Assembly (NCBI RefSeq): GCF_003201475.1
Contig: NZ_QJJK01000019.1
Location: forward strand, 31,894 to 95,893
DNA from: Chelatococcus asaccharovorans
GTDB lineage: Bacteria; Pseudomonadota; Alphaproteobacteria; Rhizobiales; Beijerinckiaceae
Length of the DNA stretch: 64,000 nucleotides
Direction: 5' to 3'
This document shows positions 1 to 9,249 of this stretch, piece by piece. Under the pieces are notes generated by a model. That model made no database searches, was not told where the DNA came from, and saw only the letters and a program-made list of their open reading frames with translations. A program made the translations under genes and the position numbers. The first letter of the stretch is position 1; each line of letters starts with the position of its first letter.

Positions 1-2
1 CA

Positions 3-170
3 ATCCGCGAGGTTCTGGAGCGCGATTTCCTCATCAAGGACACGTTTCTCACGGGATCATACCGCCGCAGCACCATGATCAGGCCACTGAAAGAGGCTGA
101 CGTCGATATCTTCATTGTCCTGGATGTGAAGTATTATCGCGAGGATGGAAAGAAGGCCCTGCTCGAGAGC
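3..170 (+). pseudogene. CD-NTase (SMODS nucleotidyltransferase) internal fragment, cut by the window edge and an IS21-type end
   Basis: Frame 3 reads FLTGSYRRSTMIRPLKEADV followed by DIFIVLD, which is the GS(Y)xR...DxD nucleotidyltransferase core typical of CD-NTases, the cyclic-nucleotide synthases of CBASS anti-phage systems. The GS at about 66 and the DVD at about 108 are the nucleotide- and metal-binding positions of that fold. The reading frame runs into an IS21-type terminal repeat at 171 and stops at 222-224, so the C-terminal part of the enzyme is missing here. The N-terminus lies outside the window. No effector or accessory gene is visible, so any CBASS function is lost on this side. 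Confidence 0.6.
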
Positions 171-476
171 TGTCGCTTGGCAGTTAATTATGAGATTCGC
201 TTGTCAACGATTTCAGTCGGTTAGCTGTGCACTTAATTTGAGAACGCGCACTTAATTTGATAATCAAGCCGGGCCATTGGCATTTAATCTGAGAAGCAGT
301 ATCAGCAACGCAACGGCATCGAATTTGCCGAAACGGCGCAAGAAATTCAAAGGATTCATGGCCGTCACGCTGATTCGATTGCAGTTAAATTGAGAATCTG
401 CGTTACCCGATTCTCGCAATTAACTGCCAAACCTAATCGAAACGACCGCATTCTCACGATTAGCTGCCAAGCGACA
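171..476. mobile_element. 306-bp MITE-like element with IS21-type ends
   Basis: The outermost 25 bases form an inverted repeat with three mismatches: TGTCGCTTGGCAGTTAAT at 171-188 and its complement at 459-476. Inside are further copies of the same motif, C(A/G)(C/G)TTAATTTGAGA-like, in direct orientation at 230, 249, 281 and 382, and inverted at 411-428. IS21-family elements carry such multiple end repeats. No coding sequence fits inside, so it is a non-autonomous derivative or two ends brought together by deletion. The flanks (CGAGAGC and GGTGCTG) show no target duplication, so the neighbours were joined by rearrangement. Confidence 0.55.
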
Positions 477-1112
477 GGTGCTGTTTTGGCCACCCTCGGC
501 GCGGGCGACTATAACCCACTCCTGCAAAATCGACGGCGTCGCTTGGCTGAGCTGCGAACCGGCCTCGGCGAACCGCTTCCGCCACACGCCCATGGCAAAA
601 TTGAGCGCTTGCTTGCCAGGCTCGAATTGGTGCTCAGCCAGATTGCAGAACTCGAGCGGGAACGCGATGCTGTAGCGGAGAGCAAAGCTCCCGATCGGGC
701 CGGCAGGATGATCCAGCAGCTTACCAGCCTGCGTGGCATCGGCGTGCAGAGCGCAACAGTGCTGGTGCGGGAGGCCTTCGTGCGCGGTTTCGCCAACGGC
801 AAAGCGCTGGGTGCCTACGCAGGCTTGGCGTCGACACCATATAGCAGCGGTGGAATCGACCGCGAACAAGGCATCGGCAAGGCCGGCAATCGACGACTCA
901 GAACAGTGATGGTCGAACTGGCCTGGCTATGGCAACGCTACCAGCCGAGCACCGCACATGCGGCATGGTTCCGCAAACGCGTCGGCGCGACCGGTCGACG
1001 TATCCGCAAGGTGATGGTGGTGGCCCTTGCGCGGAAGTTGCTGATCGCGTTGTGGCGGTTCGTCAGCGATGGTGTTGTGCCCGAAGGCGCGGTCATGAAG
1101 CCTGCTGCCTAG
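477..1112 (+). pseudogene. IS110-family transposase, C-terminal fragment
   Basis: About 210 residues survive. They contain the IS116/IS110/IS902 domain with the conserved core LTSLRGIGVQSATVLVREA, then YAGLASTPYSSGG and GKAGNRRLR. IS110 transposases are about 320-350 residues. The N-terminal DEDD catalytic domain is absent because the frame begins exactly at the IS21-type end at 476. The apparent upstream start codon at 390 lies inside that element and is not native. The fragment cannot catalyse transposition. Confidence 0.8.
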
Positions 1113-1449
1113 CGCCATCAGATCGGTAGCCCGCTGCGAGCAGGCGCTACCCTGCAATCCGAGGGAACGTCGCCGTTGTCCGGCGTGGCGCTATGACGCC
1201 GTCTTCACAGAGTGGTGCCGTTCTCTTGGAGCTCTCCCGTCCCGAATGAGGGACAGTGGTCGGGAAATATTCCCGCCGGATGTGAGGTTCGCAGGAAATC
1301 TGCGGGAACGAGAGCGCCACCTCGAATTGCAGAAGAAAAGTCCTTGACGGAGGAATCATCATGTGAGGCCGGACATATGACTGCACCGTCCGACGGATTT
1401 TGCGCAAAGAATACCTTGCCAACAGGGCCGTTCCACATATGAGGAAGAA
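1113..1449. other. Non-coding debris downstream of the IS110 remnant
   Basis: No gene is recognised in these 337 bases. The first part is probably the untranslated end of the IS110 element. Nothing here has a convincing ribosome binding site plus reading frame. Confidence 0.4.
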
Positions 1450-1471
1450 CTCAATTAAGTGCCAAGCGACA
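1450..1471. repeat. Third IS21-type terminal repeat
   Basis: CTCAATTAAGTGCCAAGCGACA ends with the same GCCAAGCGACA as the right end of the element at 171-476 and has the same orientation. It marks the edge of another lost or deleted IS21-type copy and directly adjoins the oxidoreductase fragment that starts at 1472. Confidence 0.55.
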
Positions 1472-1759
1472 ACATAATCGTAGATAAGGTACTCGCCGCT
1501 GCCGATGCTCTGAGGCCCGTCGGGCTCAATAAGATGAAGGCACTCCTGCGCTGTGGGATGGGACCCTGCCAAGGACGCTTCTGGAGGCAGACCGTCGCCG
1601 AGGTTACAGCCAGGAGATGTCGACTATTTCTCCGTACCGGCACCGCTTTCCGGTCAAGCCGCTGACGGACGGCGGCCTGGCCTCGGGCCCGTACTCCGAG
1701 GCGGAAAGAAAGGGGTTGTGCGGGACTGGATTAAAGTGTATTCAGCAATGAATTCAGAT
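1472..1759 (+). pseudogene. C-terminal BFD-like [2Fe-2S] domain of an HcnB/OoxA-type FAD oxidoreductase (fragment)
   Basis: Translation gives LNKMKALLRCGMGPCQGRFW then TVAEV, the second half of the BFD-like ferredoxin-type domain (RCGMGPCQGR carries the last two iron ligands). It is found at the end of HcnB, opine oxidase A and hydroxyproline dehydrogenase alpha subunits. After a frameshift near 1625 the frame continues as YRHRFPVKPLTDGGLAS, the usual tail of these proteins, and stops at 1757-1759. The first half of the domain and the FAD part are missing. A pseudogene of the matching N-terminal part lies at 12059-12345 on the other strand. Confidence 0.65.
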
Positions 1760-1775
1760 TCGAGGTGTTCAGGCG

Positions 1776-2759
1776 ATGGCTGACAAGACACGATTGATCG
1801 TCGAGGGCGGAGACCCCGCCGCCGATCCCAAGGCGTTTCGGCGTGCGCTTGGTAGCTTTCCGACCGGGGTTTCCATCATTACTACGCCGGGCTTGGACGC
1901 GCCAGCCGGGGTCACCGCGAATTCCTTCGCTTCGGTATCCCTCGATCCGCCTCTGGTACTCTGGTCGATCGCGCACACCTCGCGCAGCCATGCGGCGTTC
2001 CGGCAGAGCGCGCATTTCGCAATAAACATTCTCGCCGACGATCAGGTGGGCGTCTCGCAGGCTTTCGCCAGCGCCAGCTACGACAAGTTCAGCCTGGTGG
2101 ACTGGCACAGGGGCGGGACGGGATCGCCGCTGATCGACAATGCGCTGGCCTATTTCGATTGCGTCTGCGAGGCTCGGCACGAGGGCGGCGACCACACCAT
2201 CATGATAGGCCGCGTCATCGAGTTCGGGCGCTCCGAGGGAAGCCCGCTGGCTTTTTCGCAAGGGCGGTACGGGATTACTTTAGACCACCCCGAAGTGGCA
2301 GCGAAGGCGCGAGACCGAAAGTTTGAAGAACCTGGCCTCGACGAATTGCCGTTCTTGAGCCTGATCGCAAAAGCCCACTATAAGGAAGACGCCGATTTGG
2401 AGGAGCGGCGGTCGGCGGCGCGCTACACCCAGGTCGGAAGCAAAGTGCTCGCCGGCCTCTATCAGTCGGCGCCTCTGACGGCGGACGAACTCGCCAGGCG
2501 CATGTATCTCGACCGCCGCGAAGTCGACGACTCCTTGAACGAGTTCCTGGCAGACGGCCACGTTGCAATCTTTGATGGTCACCGTTTCGCGCTGACAGAA
2601 TCCGGAAAACAGCGTCGCCGTCAGATGATCGAATACTTGTCGCGCTACCAGGACGAACAGCTGGCGGATATCAACCCCGCCGATCTCATCGTCGCCACGC
2701 GCGTGCTGAAAGCGTTTCTCACCGGCCCCCATCAGGGAAAGCCCGACCTGCACATCTAG
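1776..2759 (+). CDS. ntaB: Flavin reductase with C-terminal winged-helix domain (NtaB-like component of a two-component monooxygenase)
   Basis: 327 residues. Residues 15-175 form the flavin-reductase-like FMN-binding domain ([41 protein letters not shown]). Residues 200-325 look like a MarR-type winged helix ([20 protein letters not shown] ... LTESGKQRR). Reductases with such a tail supply reduced FMN to partner monooxygenases, and NtaB of nitrilotriacetate monooxygenase has nearly this length. Its likely partner is the NtaA-like enzyme at 13864. Start chosen at 1776 with GAGGTG at 1762-1767. A TGTATTC motif at 1737-1743 is shared with the divergent promoter at 21447-21555. The gene is intact. 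The symbol rests on family resemblance and context. Confidence 0.65.
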   Translation: MADKTRLIVEGGDPAADPKAFRRALGSFPTGVSIITTPGLDAPAGVTANSFASVSLDPPLVLWSIAHTSRSHAAFRQSAHFAINILADDQVGVSQAFASASYDKFSLVDWHRGGTGSPLIDNALAYFDCVCEARHEGGDHTIMIGRVIEFGRSEGSPLAFSQGRYGITLDHPEVAAKARDRKFEEPGLDELPFLSLIAKAHYKEDADLEERRSAARYTQVGSKVLAGLYQSAPLTADELARRMYLDRREVDDSLNEFLADGHVAIFDGHRFALTESGKQRRRQMIEYLSRYQDEQLADINPADLIVATRVLKAFLTGPHQGKPDLHI

Positions 2760-2863
2760 CTACAATACCGTTCTTTGAGAAGCCTCCCAGCCCCTATCGG
2801 GTCCACCTCTTGTTCCAAAGCGACATAGCAGTCGGTTATCGGGTAAGTGGTTCTGGTGTTCAT
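2756..2863 (-). CDS. Possible 35-residue small protein or gene remnant in a 320-bp gap
   Basis: A frame of 35 codons starts at ATG 2863 behind a good GGAGG (2870-2874, six bases spacing) and ends at the stop of the converging flavin reductase. The sequence ([16 protein letters not shown]...) has no recognised family. It may be the N-terminus of a gene cut off by the rearrangements here. The rest of 2864-3080 shows no gene. Confidence 0.25.
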   Translation of the reverse strand: MNTRTTYPITDCYVALEQEVDPIGAGRLLKERYCS

Positions 2864-3080
2864 GACGATCCTCCGCAGCCAAACTCCGCGGAAGATCGAA
2901 ATCCGGCCTCCGGGGAGAACGCGCTCCCCGAGTGAGTTCCTCCGAGCCCAGACCCAGTGGGCGGGTGTCCGGTGAAATGAGGGGCACTCCACCACCCACT
3001 ATGACCGTTATTTTGCTGTGCAAAGCCTTTGTCGGCAGGCGCTGTCTCGCGTGCTTCGCAGATTAATGGCGGCTAATTTC

Positions 3081-3896
3081 CTAGCGTTCGTGGACAAAGG
3101 GTATCCATAGTTTGACTGCGGCGATGGCGACGAAGCCGAGATAGGATTCCTTGGTCTTGTCGTAGCGCGTTGCGATGCGCCGACAATTCTTGAGCTTGTT
3201 GAAGAGGCGCTCGATCTGATTTCGCCATTTGTATTTGGCTTTGTCGTGTGGGATCGGATCGCGCCTGTTGCTCTTTGACGGGATGACAGCCTCGACGTTG
3301 GCGCTGGCGATCTCTTCGCGAATGGCGTCGGCGTCATAGCCCTTGTCGGCGAGGAATGCCTCGATCCGGTCGGAGACCATCCGGAACAATGGCGCAAAGC
3401 CCTGGGTGTCGTGCGTTTGCCCGGGTGTCAGAACGAAGCCGAGCGGGCGGCCTTTTCGCATCACAGCCGGCATGGAGCTTGGAGGTGAAGCCGCCGCGCG
3501 ATCGGCCAAGCGCCTCGGCCTCCTGAGTCCCCTTTTTATGCCGACCGCACAATGATGGGCCCGGACAACGGTGCTATCGATCATGTCGGCGCTTCGATCC
3601 CGCTCGACCAGTTCAGCCAGCGTTTCGAGCATCGCCTCGAACCCGCCGGTCTCGACCCATCGTCGGTAACGGCGGAAGTCGCTGTTCCATTTGCCGTATT
3701 CGTCAGGCAGATGTCGCCATTGCGCGCCCGTGCGCGCCATCCACATCATGCCCTCGAAATAACGTCGATTGTCATGAGCAGGGCGGCATCCGCGCCCCCG
3801 TTCAGCAGGAAGAAGCGGACCGATCAGCGCCCATTCCTCGTCCGTCAAACCAATCCGTTCGCCCAAGGCTGCCTCCAAATGGAAGCCTTGAATCAA
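3081..3896 (-). pseudogene. IS5/IS427-group transposase with two compensating frameshifts
   Basis: 271 residues. The N-terminal DUF4096 region (LTDEEWALIGPLLP) is followed by MIDSTVVRAHHCAVGIK, carrying the first catalytic Asp. From there to about 3455 the frame is shifted: this frame gives RGLRRPRRLADRAAASPPSS, while the adjacent frame gives the expected family sequence KKGTQEAEALGRSRGGFTSK. A base is missing at the A-run at 3533-3537 and one is gained at the A-run at 3453-3456, after which LGFVLTPGQTHDTQGFAPL and the DDE Glu region read normally. About 29 residues are therefore scrambled and the enzyme is probably inactive. Confidence 0.7.
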
Positions 3897-3935
3897 AACC
3901 GGATTCCTCAGTCAACCCTTGTCCATGAGCGCTAG
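3081..3935. mobile_element. IS5-family (IS427 group) insertion sequence
   Basis: Imperfect inverted repeats, CGTTCGTGGACAAAGGG at 3085 and the complement of CCCTTGTCCATGAGCG ending at 3931, bound an 847-bp element. Both sides carry CTAG (3081-3084 and 3932-3935), a typical IS427-group target duplication. The single transposase gene on the minus strand runs up to the left repeat, and its stop codon uses the CTAG, as is usual for these compact elements. Confidence 0.7.
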
Positions 3936-3951
3936 CTTGAGTGCGGGGGGT

Positions 3952-4420
3952 TGGCCTGCTGCCGGTTTCGTGGACACCGAGACAAGGTGTTTTGACGGAA
4001 CTGGAGAGTGGGAATACGAAGAAGGAAGTTCAGCCGCAAGCTCAAGCTTGAGGCGGTGAGGCTGGTGAAGGGCGTTGCGGTGGCGCAGGCAGCCCGTGAT
4101 CTGGATCTGCACCAGAACGTGCTGCGCAAATAAATTCGGGAACTCGGCGCCGATCCGCAGCGTGCGTTCTACCGGCCTACGGACAGATGAAGCCGGAGCA
4201 GCTTGAGATTGACCGGCTGCGCAAGGAAGTCGCGAAGCTGAAGGCGGAGCGCGACATCCTAAAGAAGGCCGCAGCCTTCTTCGCGAGGGAAGCGATATGA
4301 GATTCGCCTTCATTGCGCACCGGAGCCTTACTCATCACCATCCGCGGCAAGATTGCCGCTTGCGCGAAACGCGTCGTGCCGGCCTTCTGCAGAAGGTCGG
4401 CATGACGCACGAACGGCAAA
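3952..4420 (+). pseudogene. IS3-family remnant (orfA plus start of orfB)
   Basis: An IS3-type left end (TGGCCTGCTGCCGGTTTC at 3952) precedes an orfA remnant: RRKFSRKLKLEAVRLVKGVA, then an in-frame TAA where the family has Trp (near 4130), then MKPEQLEIDRLRKEVAKLKA and ERDILKKAAAFFAREAI in a shifted frame ending at 4298-4300. MRFAFIAHRS at 4297 is the start of orfB (family MRFAFIAKHR), which decays at once. The element is dead. Its far end has run into the 3' end of etfA. Confidence 0.7.
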
Positions 4421-4470
4421 GTGAAACCGCCAACATTGAGGGGGTTAGTTCTTCATGTCGCCAAAGGGGG

Positions 4471-5427
4471 TCAATCCCCGGAGTCGCTTGACAGGAATGT
4501 CAGTTGCTTCTCCAACTCAGGGAGGGCCTGGTAGAGATCGGCGACGAGGCCGTAGTCGGCGACTTGGAAGATGGGGGCCTCCTCGTCCTTGTTGATGGCG
4601 ACGATGATCTTGGAGTCCTTCATGCCGGCGAGATGCTGGATCGCGCCGGAGATGCCGACTGCAATGTAGAGCTGCGGCGCCACCACTTTGCCGGTCTGCC
4701 CCACCTGCCAGTCGTTCGGCGCGTAGCCGGCATCGACCGCCGCGCGCGAGGCGCCAATGGCCGCGCCCAGCTTGTCCGCAACCGGCTCGATATATTTGGT
4801 GAAGTTCTCGCGGCTCTGCATGGCGCGGCCGCCGGAGATGATGATCTTGGCCGAAGCGAGCTCAGGCCGCTCGCTCTTGGAGAGCTCCTCGCCGACAAAG
4901 CTCGAGATAGCCGGCGCCTCCGCCACCTTCGCCTCCTCGATTGGCGCATTGCCGCCCTCGCCTGTCGCTGGGAAGGCGGCAGTGCGCACTGTAACCACCT
5001 TCTTCTTATCCTTCGACTTCACCGTCTGAATGGCGTTACCGGCATAGATTGTCCGCTCAAAGGTGTCGGGCCCGTCGACCTTGAGGATGTCGGAGATCTG
5101 CATAACGTCAAGGAGCGCGGCGACGCGGGGCATGAAGTTCTTGCCCGAGGTGGTCGCCGCCGCGATGATCGCGTCATACGGTTCGGCGAGCGACAAGATG
5201 AGCGCGGCAAGCGGCTCGGCGAGCGCATGCTCGTAAGCGGCATCGTCGACAACGAGGACCTTGCCGACGCCGTCGAGCTTGGCGGCCGCTTCGGCCGCCG
5301 GCTGGCAGTCCATGCCCGCAACGAGGATATGCACGTTGCCGCCCATCGCCTTCGCGGCCGTGAGCGTCTTATTGGTCGCGTCCTTGAGCGTCGTGTTGTC
5401 GTGCTCGGCAATCAAAAGCGTGGTCAT
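4471..5427 (-). CDS. etfA: Electron transfer flavoprotein alpha subunit
   Basis: 318 residues. EtfA binds FAD and, with EtfB, carries electrons from FAD dehydrogenases to ETF-ubiquinone oxidoreductase. The N-terminal ETF domain ([19 protein letters not shown]) is followed by the C-terminal FAD domain with [74 protein letters not shown] and DYGLVADL. The last 11 residues ([11 protein letters not shown]) differ from the usual ending and appear to come from the adjoining IS3 debris, so the 3' end was probably replaced without loss of the core. It overlaps etfB by one base (TGATG). It probably serves the DMGDH-like enzyme upstream. Confidence 0.93.
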   Translation of the reverse strand: MTTLLIAEHDNTTLKDATNKTLTAAKAMGGNVHILVAGMDCQPAAEAAAKLDGVGKVLVVDDAAYEHALAEPLAALILSLAEPYDAIIAAATTSGKNFMPRVAALLDVMQISDILKVDGPDTFERTIYAGNAIQTVKSKDKKKVVTVRTAAFPATGEGGNAPIEEAKVAEAPAISSFVGEELSKSERPELASAKIIISGGRAMQSRENFTKYIEPVADKLGAAIGASRAAVDAGYAPNDWQVGQTGKVVAPQLYIAVGISGAIQHLAGMKDSKIIVAINKDEEAPIFQVADYGLVADLYQALPELEKQLTFLSSDSGD

Positions 5428-6179
5428 CAGAAGACTCCGGCTTCGTTCTTGAGTTTACCGACAAGATCGGCGACGCACGCAACCTTTACCCCCGCCTGCC
5501 GCTTCGGCGGTTCCGTGGTCTTGACCACTTCAAGGCGCGGCGCGACATCGACGCCGTAATCGCCCGGCACCTTCTCGTCGACCGGCTTCTTCTTCGCCTT
5601 CATGATGTTCGGCAGCGACGCATAACGCGGCTCGTTGAGGCGCAGATCGGTGGTGACGATCGCCGGCTTGTTGAGCTTCACCGTCTGTAAGCCCCCGTCA
5701 ACCTCTCGGGTGACCAGGAACGCACTGTCCTCGACGGCGATCTTCGAGGCAAAGGTGCCCTGTGGCCAGCCGAGCAATGCCGCCAGCATCTGTCCGGTCT
5801 GGTTGCAATCGTCGTCAATCGCCTGCTTGCCCAGTATCACAAGGCCCGGTTGCACCGCCTCGACCACACCCTTAAGGATCTTCGCCACTGCAAGCGGTTC
5901 TACCGCGCTCTCGACCTTTACCAGGATCCCGCGGTCGGCGCCCATGGCGAGCGCGGTGCGGATCGTCTCCTGCGCCTGCTGCGGCCCGATCGAGACGATC
6001 ACCACGTCGCTCGCCTTGCCGGCCTCCTTCAGGCGCAAAGCTTCCTCGACCGCGATCTCGTCAAACGGGTTCATCGACATCTTCACATTCGAAAGCTCAA
6101 CCCCCGAACCGTCCGACTTCACCCGGACCTTCACATTGGAATCCACCACCCGCTTCACGGGCACGAGCACTTTCATCAA
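5427..6179 (-). CDS. etfB: Electron transfer flavoprotein beta subunit
   Basis: 250 residues, full length for the family. Residues 1-10 ([10 protein letters not shown]) and the signature [40 protein letters not shown] and [20 protein letters not shown] bind AMP and dock to EtfA. The recognition-loop region around [20 protein letters not shown] contacts partner dehydrogenases. Translation probably starts at the second Met. etfBA is a two-gene unit, about 330 bases downstream of the DMGDH-like gene on the same strand. Confidence 0.93.
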   Translation of the reverse strand: MMKVLVPVKRVVDSNVKVRVKSDGSGVELSNVKMSMNPFDEIAVEEALRLKEAGKASDVVIVSIGPQQAQETIRTALAMGADRGILVKVESAVEPLAVAKILKGVVEAVQPGLVILGKQAIDDDCNQTGQMLAALLGWPQGTFASKIAVEDSAFLVTREVDGGLQTVKLNKPAIVTTDLRLNEPRYASLPNIMKAKKKPVDEKVPGDYGVDVAPRLEVVKTTEPPKRQAGVKVACVADLVGKLKNEAGVF

Positions 6180-6308
6180 AATACTAACTCCCGTTCCGAT
6201 ACGAAAACTCGCTTACAACCAGTTGTTCTAGCGTTAGCGGCGAGATCTTTAGCCACCAATCAACGTTGCCGAAGGCAGCTGTGTGGCGTCAAAATTCGGA
6301 ATCATCCG

Positions 6309-6509
6309 TTATGCCTTAGAGTCTGCGTCGAAACTCATGATGGAGGAGCTAAGCGCCGCGTGAGCGGCGTCACGGTGCGGCGTAAATGAAAGCTTTGGCT
6401 TCCAAATAGGCTTTGACAACCGCCTGGCACCCGCCACGAAGCCCCGGCTATTGATCCCCACGTTGACACGCGTCGACAATACGAACATGTCCGGACGGAG
6501 CATTGTCAT
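6309..6509 (-). CDS. 66-residue protein directly downstream of the DMGDH-like gene
   Basis: ATG at 6509 follows AGGAG (AGGAGATCATG), and the ribosome binding site lies just beyond the end of the upstream dehydrogenase gene, 10 bases away, so the two are probably translated together. The product (MTMLRPDMFVLSTRVNVGIN...) is basic with no membrane segment or recognised domain. A reading-frame extension upstream overlaps the dehydrogenase gene and is unlikely. Function unknown. Confidence 0.45.
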   Translation of the reverse strand: MTMLRPDMFVLSTRVNVGINSRGFVAGARRLSKPIWKPKLSFTPHRDAAHAALSSSIMSFDADSKA

Positions 6510-6519
6510 GATCTCCTCT

Positions 6520-8901
6520 TCAGCTACTGACACGCAGGCTCTCTGGATCATGCGGGGTACGCTCCAGAATACTTACGGGTAGTCTGTTGCCTCGCACCAA
6601 GCAGTTGATCGTCTTGCCACCCCGCACCAAATCATCCTTCACGGATGCAAACGCGATGCCCGAACCTACGGACGGCCCATAGGTCGACGAATGGACGAAT
6701 CCAACCACGTCATTGCCGTCGAACAAGAGATCGCCAATTTCGGGGGGAGATCCATCGAGATCGAACGATATGTGGACGAGGCGATAGGGCACGGGCCGTG
6801 CCGTATCAAGGATCGCGCGGCGACCAATGAAGCCTTCCTTACTCGGATCGACGAAGCGGCTGAGGCCAGCTGAAGTTGCTGTCTGACTTGTGTTGAAGTC
6901 TGCGCCCCAGATTGGCCACCCGGCCTCGAGCCGCAGGGTGTCGTACGCCTTAAATCCAAAATCAACTATTTGGAATTCCTCGCCCGCGGCCGCAAGCGCT
7001 TCGTAGATACCTATCTGATATTCGAGAGGGTGGTGAAGCTCCCATCCAAGCTCGCCGACCATATTGAAGCGCAATGCGCGCGCGCGACCGAACGCAATAT
7101 CGATATCTGCAACCGTCAACCAAGGGAAATCGTCATTGGACAATTTCGCTTCGCTCACTTTGGCGAGCACTTCGCGGGCTCTTGGCCCTGACAACAGCAG
7201 CGCTCCATAGCGACCGGTGACATTCTCAAGCTGTACGCTTCCGTCCCTCGGTAATTGTTCATTCATCCAAGAGTAATGGTGCAGCTCCGCTTGCGGAGCA
7301 GCAGTCAAATAGAAGCGATTAGGCTCAACGCGCGCGATTGTCGTGAAGCACATCACTTGACCGCGCTCATTCAGCATGGGTGTGGAAACAATACTCCCGA
7401 CGGCGGGGAGACGACGGGCGCAGAGCCGATCAAGAAAGGTACTGGCGGCCGGTCCAGATACTTCATACTTCGCAAGCGCCGTGAGATCGAGAATGCCAAC
7501 GCTTTTGCGCACATCTAGTGCTTCGGCGCGCGCCTCCTCGACGCCGTTTGAACGCGCATTGCCTCGCGAGAACCACATAGGCGTTTCCCACCCAAGCTGG
7601 GCTGAGAAATGCGCCCCTTTAGCCTTGAGGCGATCGTAAAGCGCGCTAGCCCGCGCAGGCCGACCCGCTAACCGTTCCCCTGAGAGATCAACAGTTCCGA
7701 AGACATGCGCTTCGCTCAGCATGGCGCGAATAAACCGCTTGTTGGCGTAGCAGCCGAAGCGACTCGCATACAGCATAGAGACGTCGACGCTCGGACTGCC
7801 TTCGATCAGCCATTCGGCGGCGACATGCCCCAGTGCGGCTGCCTGGCTAATGCCGTTGGCGAATCCCGCCGATATGTGAACGTTTCGCAGTCCAGGTATG
7901 GGACCAATCAGGCCCTGCAAATCGGGGGTTCGACTCGTTGGACCACAGATCTCGGTCTTAATCCCAACCCGGCCGAGCGCAGGAACGCGCGCCATTGCGG
8001 ATTCGAGACTATGAGCGCCCCGTTCGAGATCCACCGGAAAAAGCTCTTGACCAAAGTCGTCAGGAATTCCGTCGAGGAAGCAGTACGGTGTATGCGGCTC
8101 GTGCACGCCAATGAGCAAACCATTACGCTCCTGGCGAACATAGAACGGGACCGCGAAGTCGCGCAGCATCGGCACCTTGCGATCAAGTTGCCTGAGCTCC
8201 GGCACCTCATCGGTGACAAGGTATTGACGTTCGGTCGGCACAATTGGAATGTGTGCACCCGCCATGCGCGCAACGACCGGCGACCAAAAGCCAGCGGCAA
8301 TCACCACGTACTCGGTGATGATATCGCCTTTGTCAGTGCCGACCTTCCATTCCCCATTCAACTGCTCGGTAAGACCAGTAACTTTGGTATGACGATAGAT
8401 CTCCGCGCCCTTGGCGCGCGATGCGCGAGCGAAAGCGTGGGTCGTCATGCTCGGATCAAGCACCCCCTCGTCAGGTACGTAGGCTGCGCCAAGAATACCG
8501 TCGAGTTCCATCAGGGGATGCAGCTTCTTAATCTCGTCCGGCCCGATCATGTGATAATCAATGCCGACCGCTCGGGCGCTTTCCGTGCGGCTCGCATATC
8601 GCTCAAGCAGATCATTTGTTTTTGCGATCAGGATTGATCCCGTGCGGGTCCAACCGAGATGCTCGCCCGTCTCGTTCTCCATTTCGCGATAGAGCTTATA
8701 AGCGAGCACATTGAACTGGTTGACGGCTCGATTACCGTCAGCAAGAGAGACGTTTCCAGCAGCGTGCCAAGTCGTTCCCGCGGTGAGGTCCATGCGCTCG
8801 ATCAGCACCACATCCGTCCAACCGTTCTTGGCCAAGTAGTAGAGGATGCTACAACCGATGACACCTCCGCCGATCACGACGACACGGGCATGACTCTTCA
8901 T
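6520..8901 (-). CDS. FAD-dependent dimethylglycine/sarcosine dehydrogenase-like protein with GcvT domain
   Basis: 793 residues. The DAO domain begins with the dinucleotide motif VVVIGGGVIGCSILYYLAKN, followed by the HxG flavinylation-type motif GTTWHAAGN. The FAO_M linker is near residue 370-430 (FANGISQAAALGHVAAEWL). The C-terminal half (about 430-790) is a GcvT/aminomethyltransferase fold (SVGILDLTALAKYEVSGPAA, GELGWELHHPLEYQIGIYEA, GFKAYDTLRLEAGWPIWGAD) that binds folate in this family. Such enzymes oxidatively demethylate N-methyl amino acids and pass electrons to ETF, and etfBA lies directly downstream. Start at 8901 is preferred (GGGAG seven bases before); an ATG at 8919 is possible. 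The exact substrate is unknown. Confidence 0.8.
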   Translation of the reverse strand: MKSHARVVVIGGGVIGCSILYYLAKNGWTDVVLIERMDLTAGTTWHAAGNVSLADGNRAVNQFNVLAYKLYREMENETGEHLGWTRTGSILIAKTNDLLERYASRTESARAVGIDYHMIGPDEIKKLHPLMELDGILGAAYVPDEGVLDPSMTTHAFARASRAKGAEIYRHTKVTGLTEQLNGEWKVGTDKGDIITEYVVIAAGFWSPVVARMAGAHIPIVPTERQYLVTDEVPELRQLDRKVPMLRDFAVPFYVRQERNGLLIGVHEPHTPYCFLDGIPDDFGQELFPVDLERGAHSLESAMARVPALGRVGIKTEICGPTSRTPDLQGLIGPIPGLRNVHISAGFANGISQAAALGHVAAEWLIEGSPSVDVSMLYASRFGCYANKRFIRAMLSEAHVFGTVDLSGERLAGRPARASALYDRLKAKGAHFSAQLGWETPMWFSRGNARSNGVEEARAEALDVRKSVGILDLTALAKYEVSGPAASTFLDRLCARRLPAVGSIVSTPMLNERGQVMCFTTIARVEPNRFYLTAAPQAELHHYSWMNEQLPRDGSVQLENVTGRYGALLLSGPRAREVLAKVSEAKLSNDDFPWLTVADIDIAFGRARALRFNMVGELGWELHHPLEYQIGIYEALAAAGEEFQIVDFGFKAYDTLRLEAGWPIWGADFNTSQTATSAGLSRFVDPSKEGFIGRRAILDTARPVPYRLVHISFDLDGSPPEIGDLLFDGNDVVGFVHSSTYGPSVGSGIAFASVKDDLVRGGKTINCLVRGNRLPVSILERTPHDPESLRVSS

Positions 8902-9249
8902 CTGGATACTCCCAATCATTTTGAAGACTCTTCGCCGGCGGCGAGAAGAACAGTTGCATACGCGGACATGCCGACGCGCACCCGCCCAAGCAGCGTCAGG
9001 AATTCACCCTGCAAAAAATTGACAGATCGACATCTGCAAGCGTGCTCGCGCGAGAGCCTGTATAGGCCTTAGCACCGCGATCAAGCCGAATGATCGACTC
9101 GACCCCTTGGCAAGAAAGTGATCTACCCAACCGACAGCTCCTTGTACGCGCCTTCGACCGGCCACTGGCGGGAGAATGGCAGAAGTGCCGCTCGACCGCA
9201 ATACAAAAGTGTAGACAGCACGACACACAAACAAATCGGCAGGCCTTTT
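8902..9249. other. Gap without an intact gene, entering an IS21 remnant
   Basis: 8902-9080 is the leader region of the minus-strand dehydrogenase. From about 9100 the sequence passes into badly decayed IS21 DNA. No intact reading frame with family resemblance is seen. Confidence 0.35.

Noticed and set aside
4504..5559. 351-codon plus-strand frame over etfA
   Set aside because: Antisense shadow of etfA, whose motifs are unmistakable on the minus strand.
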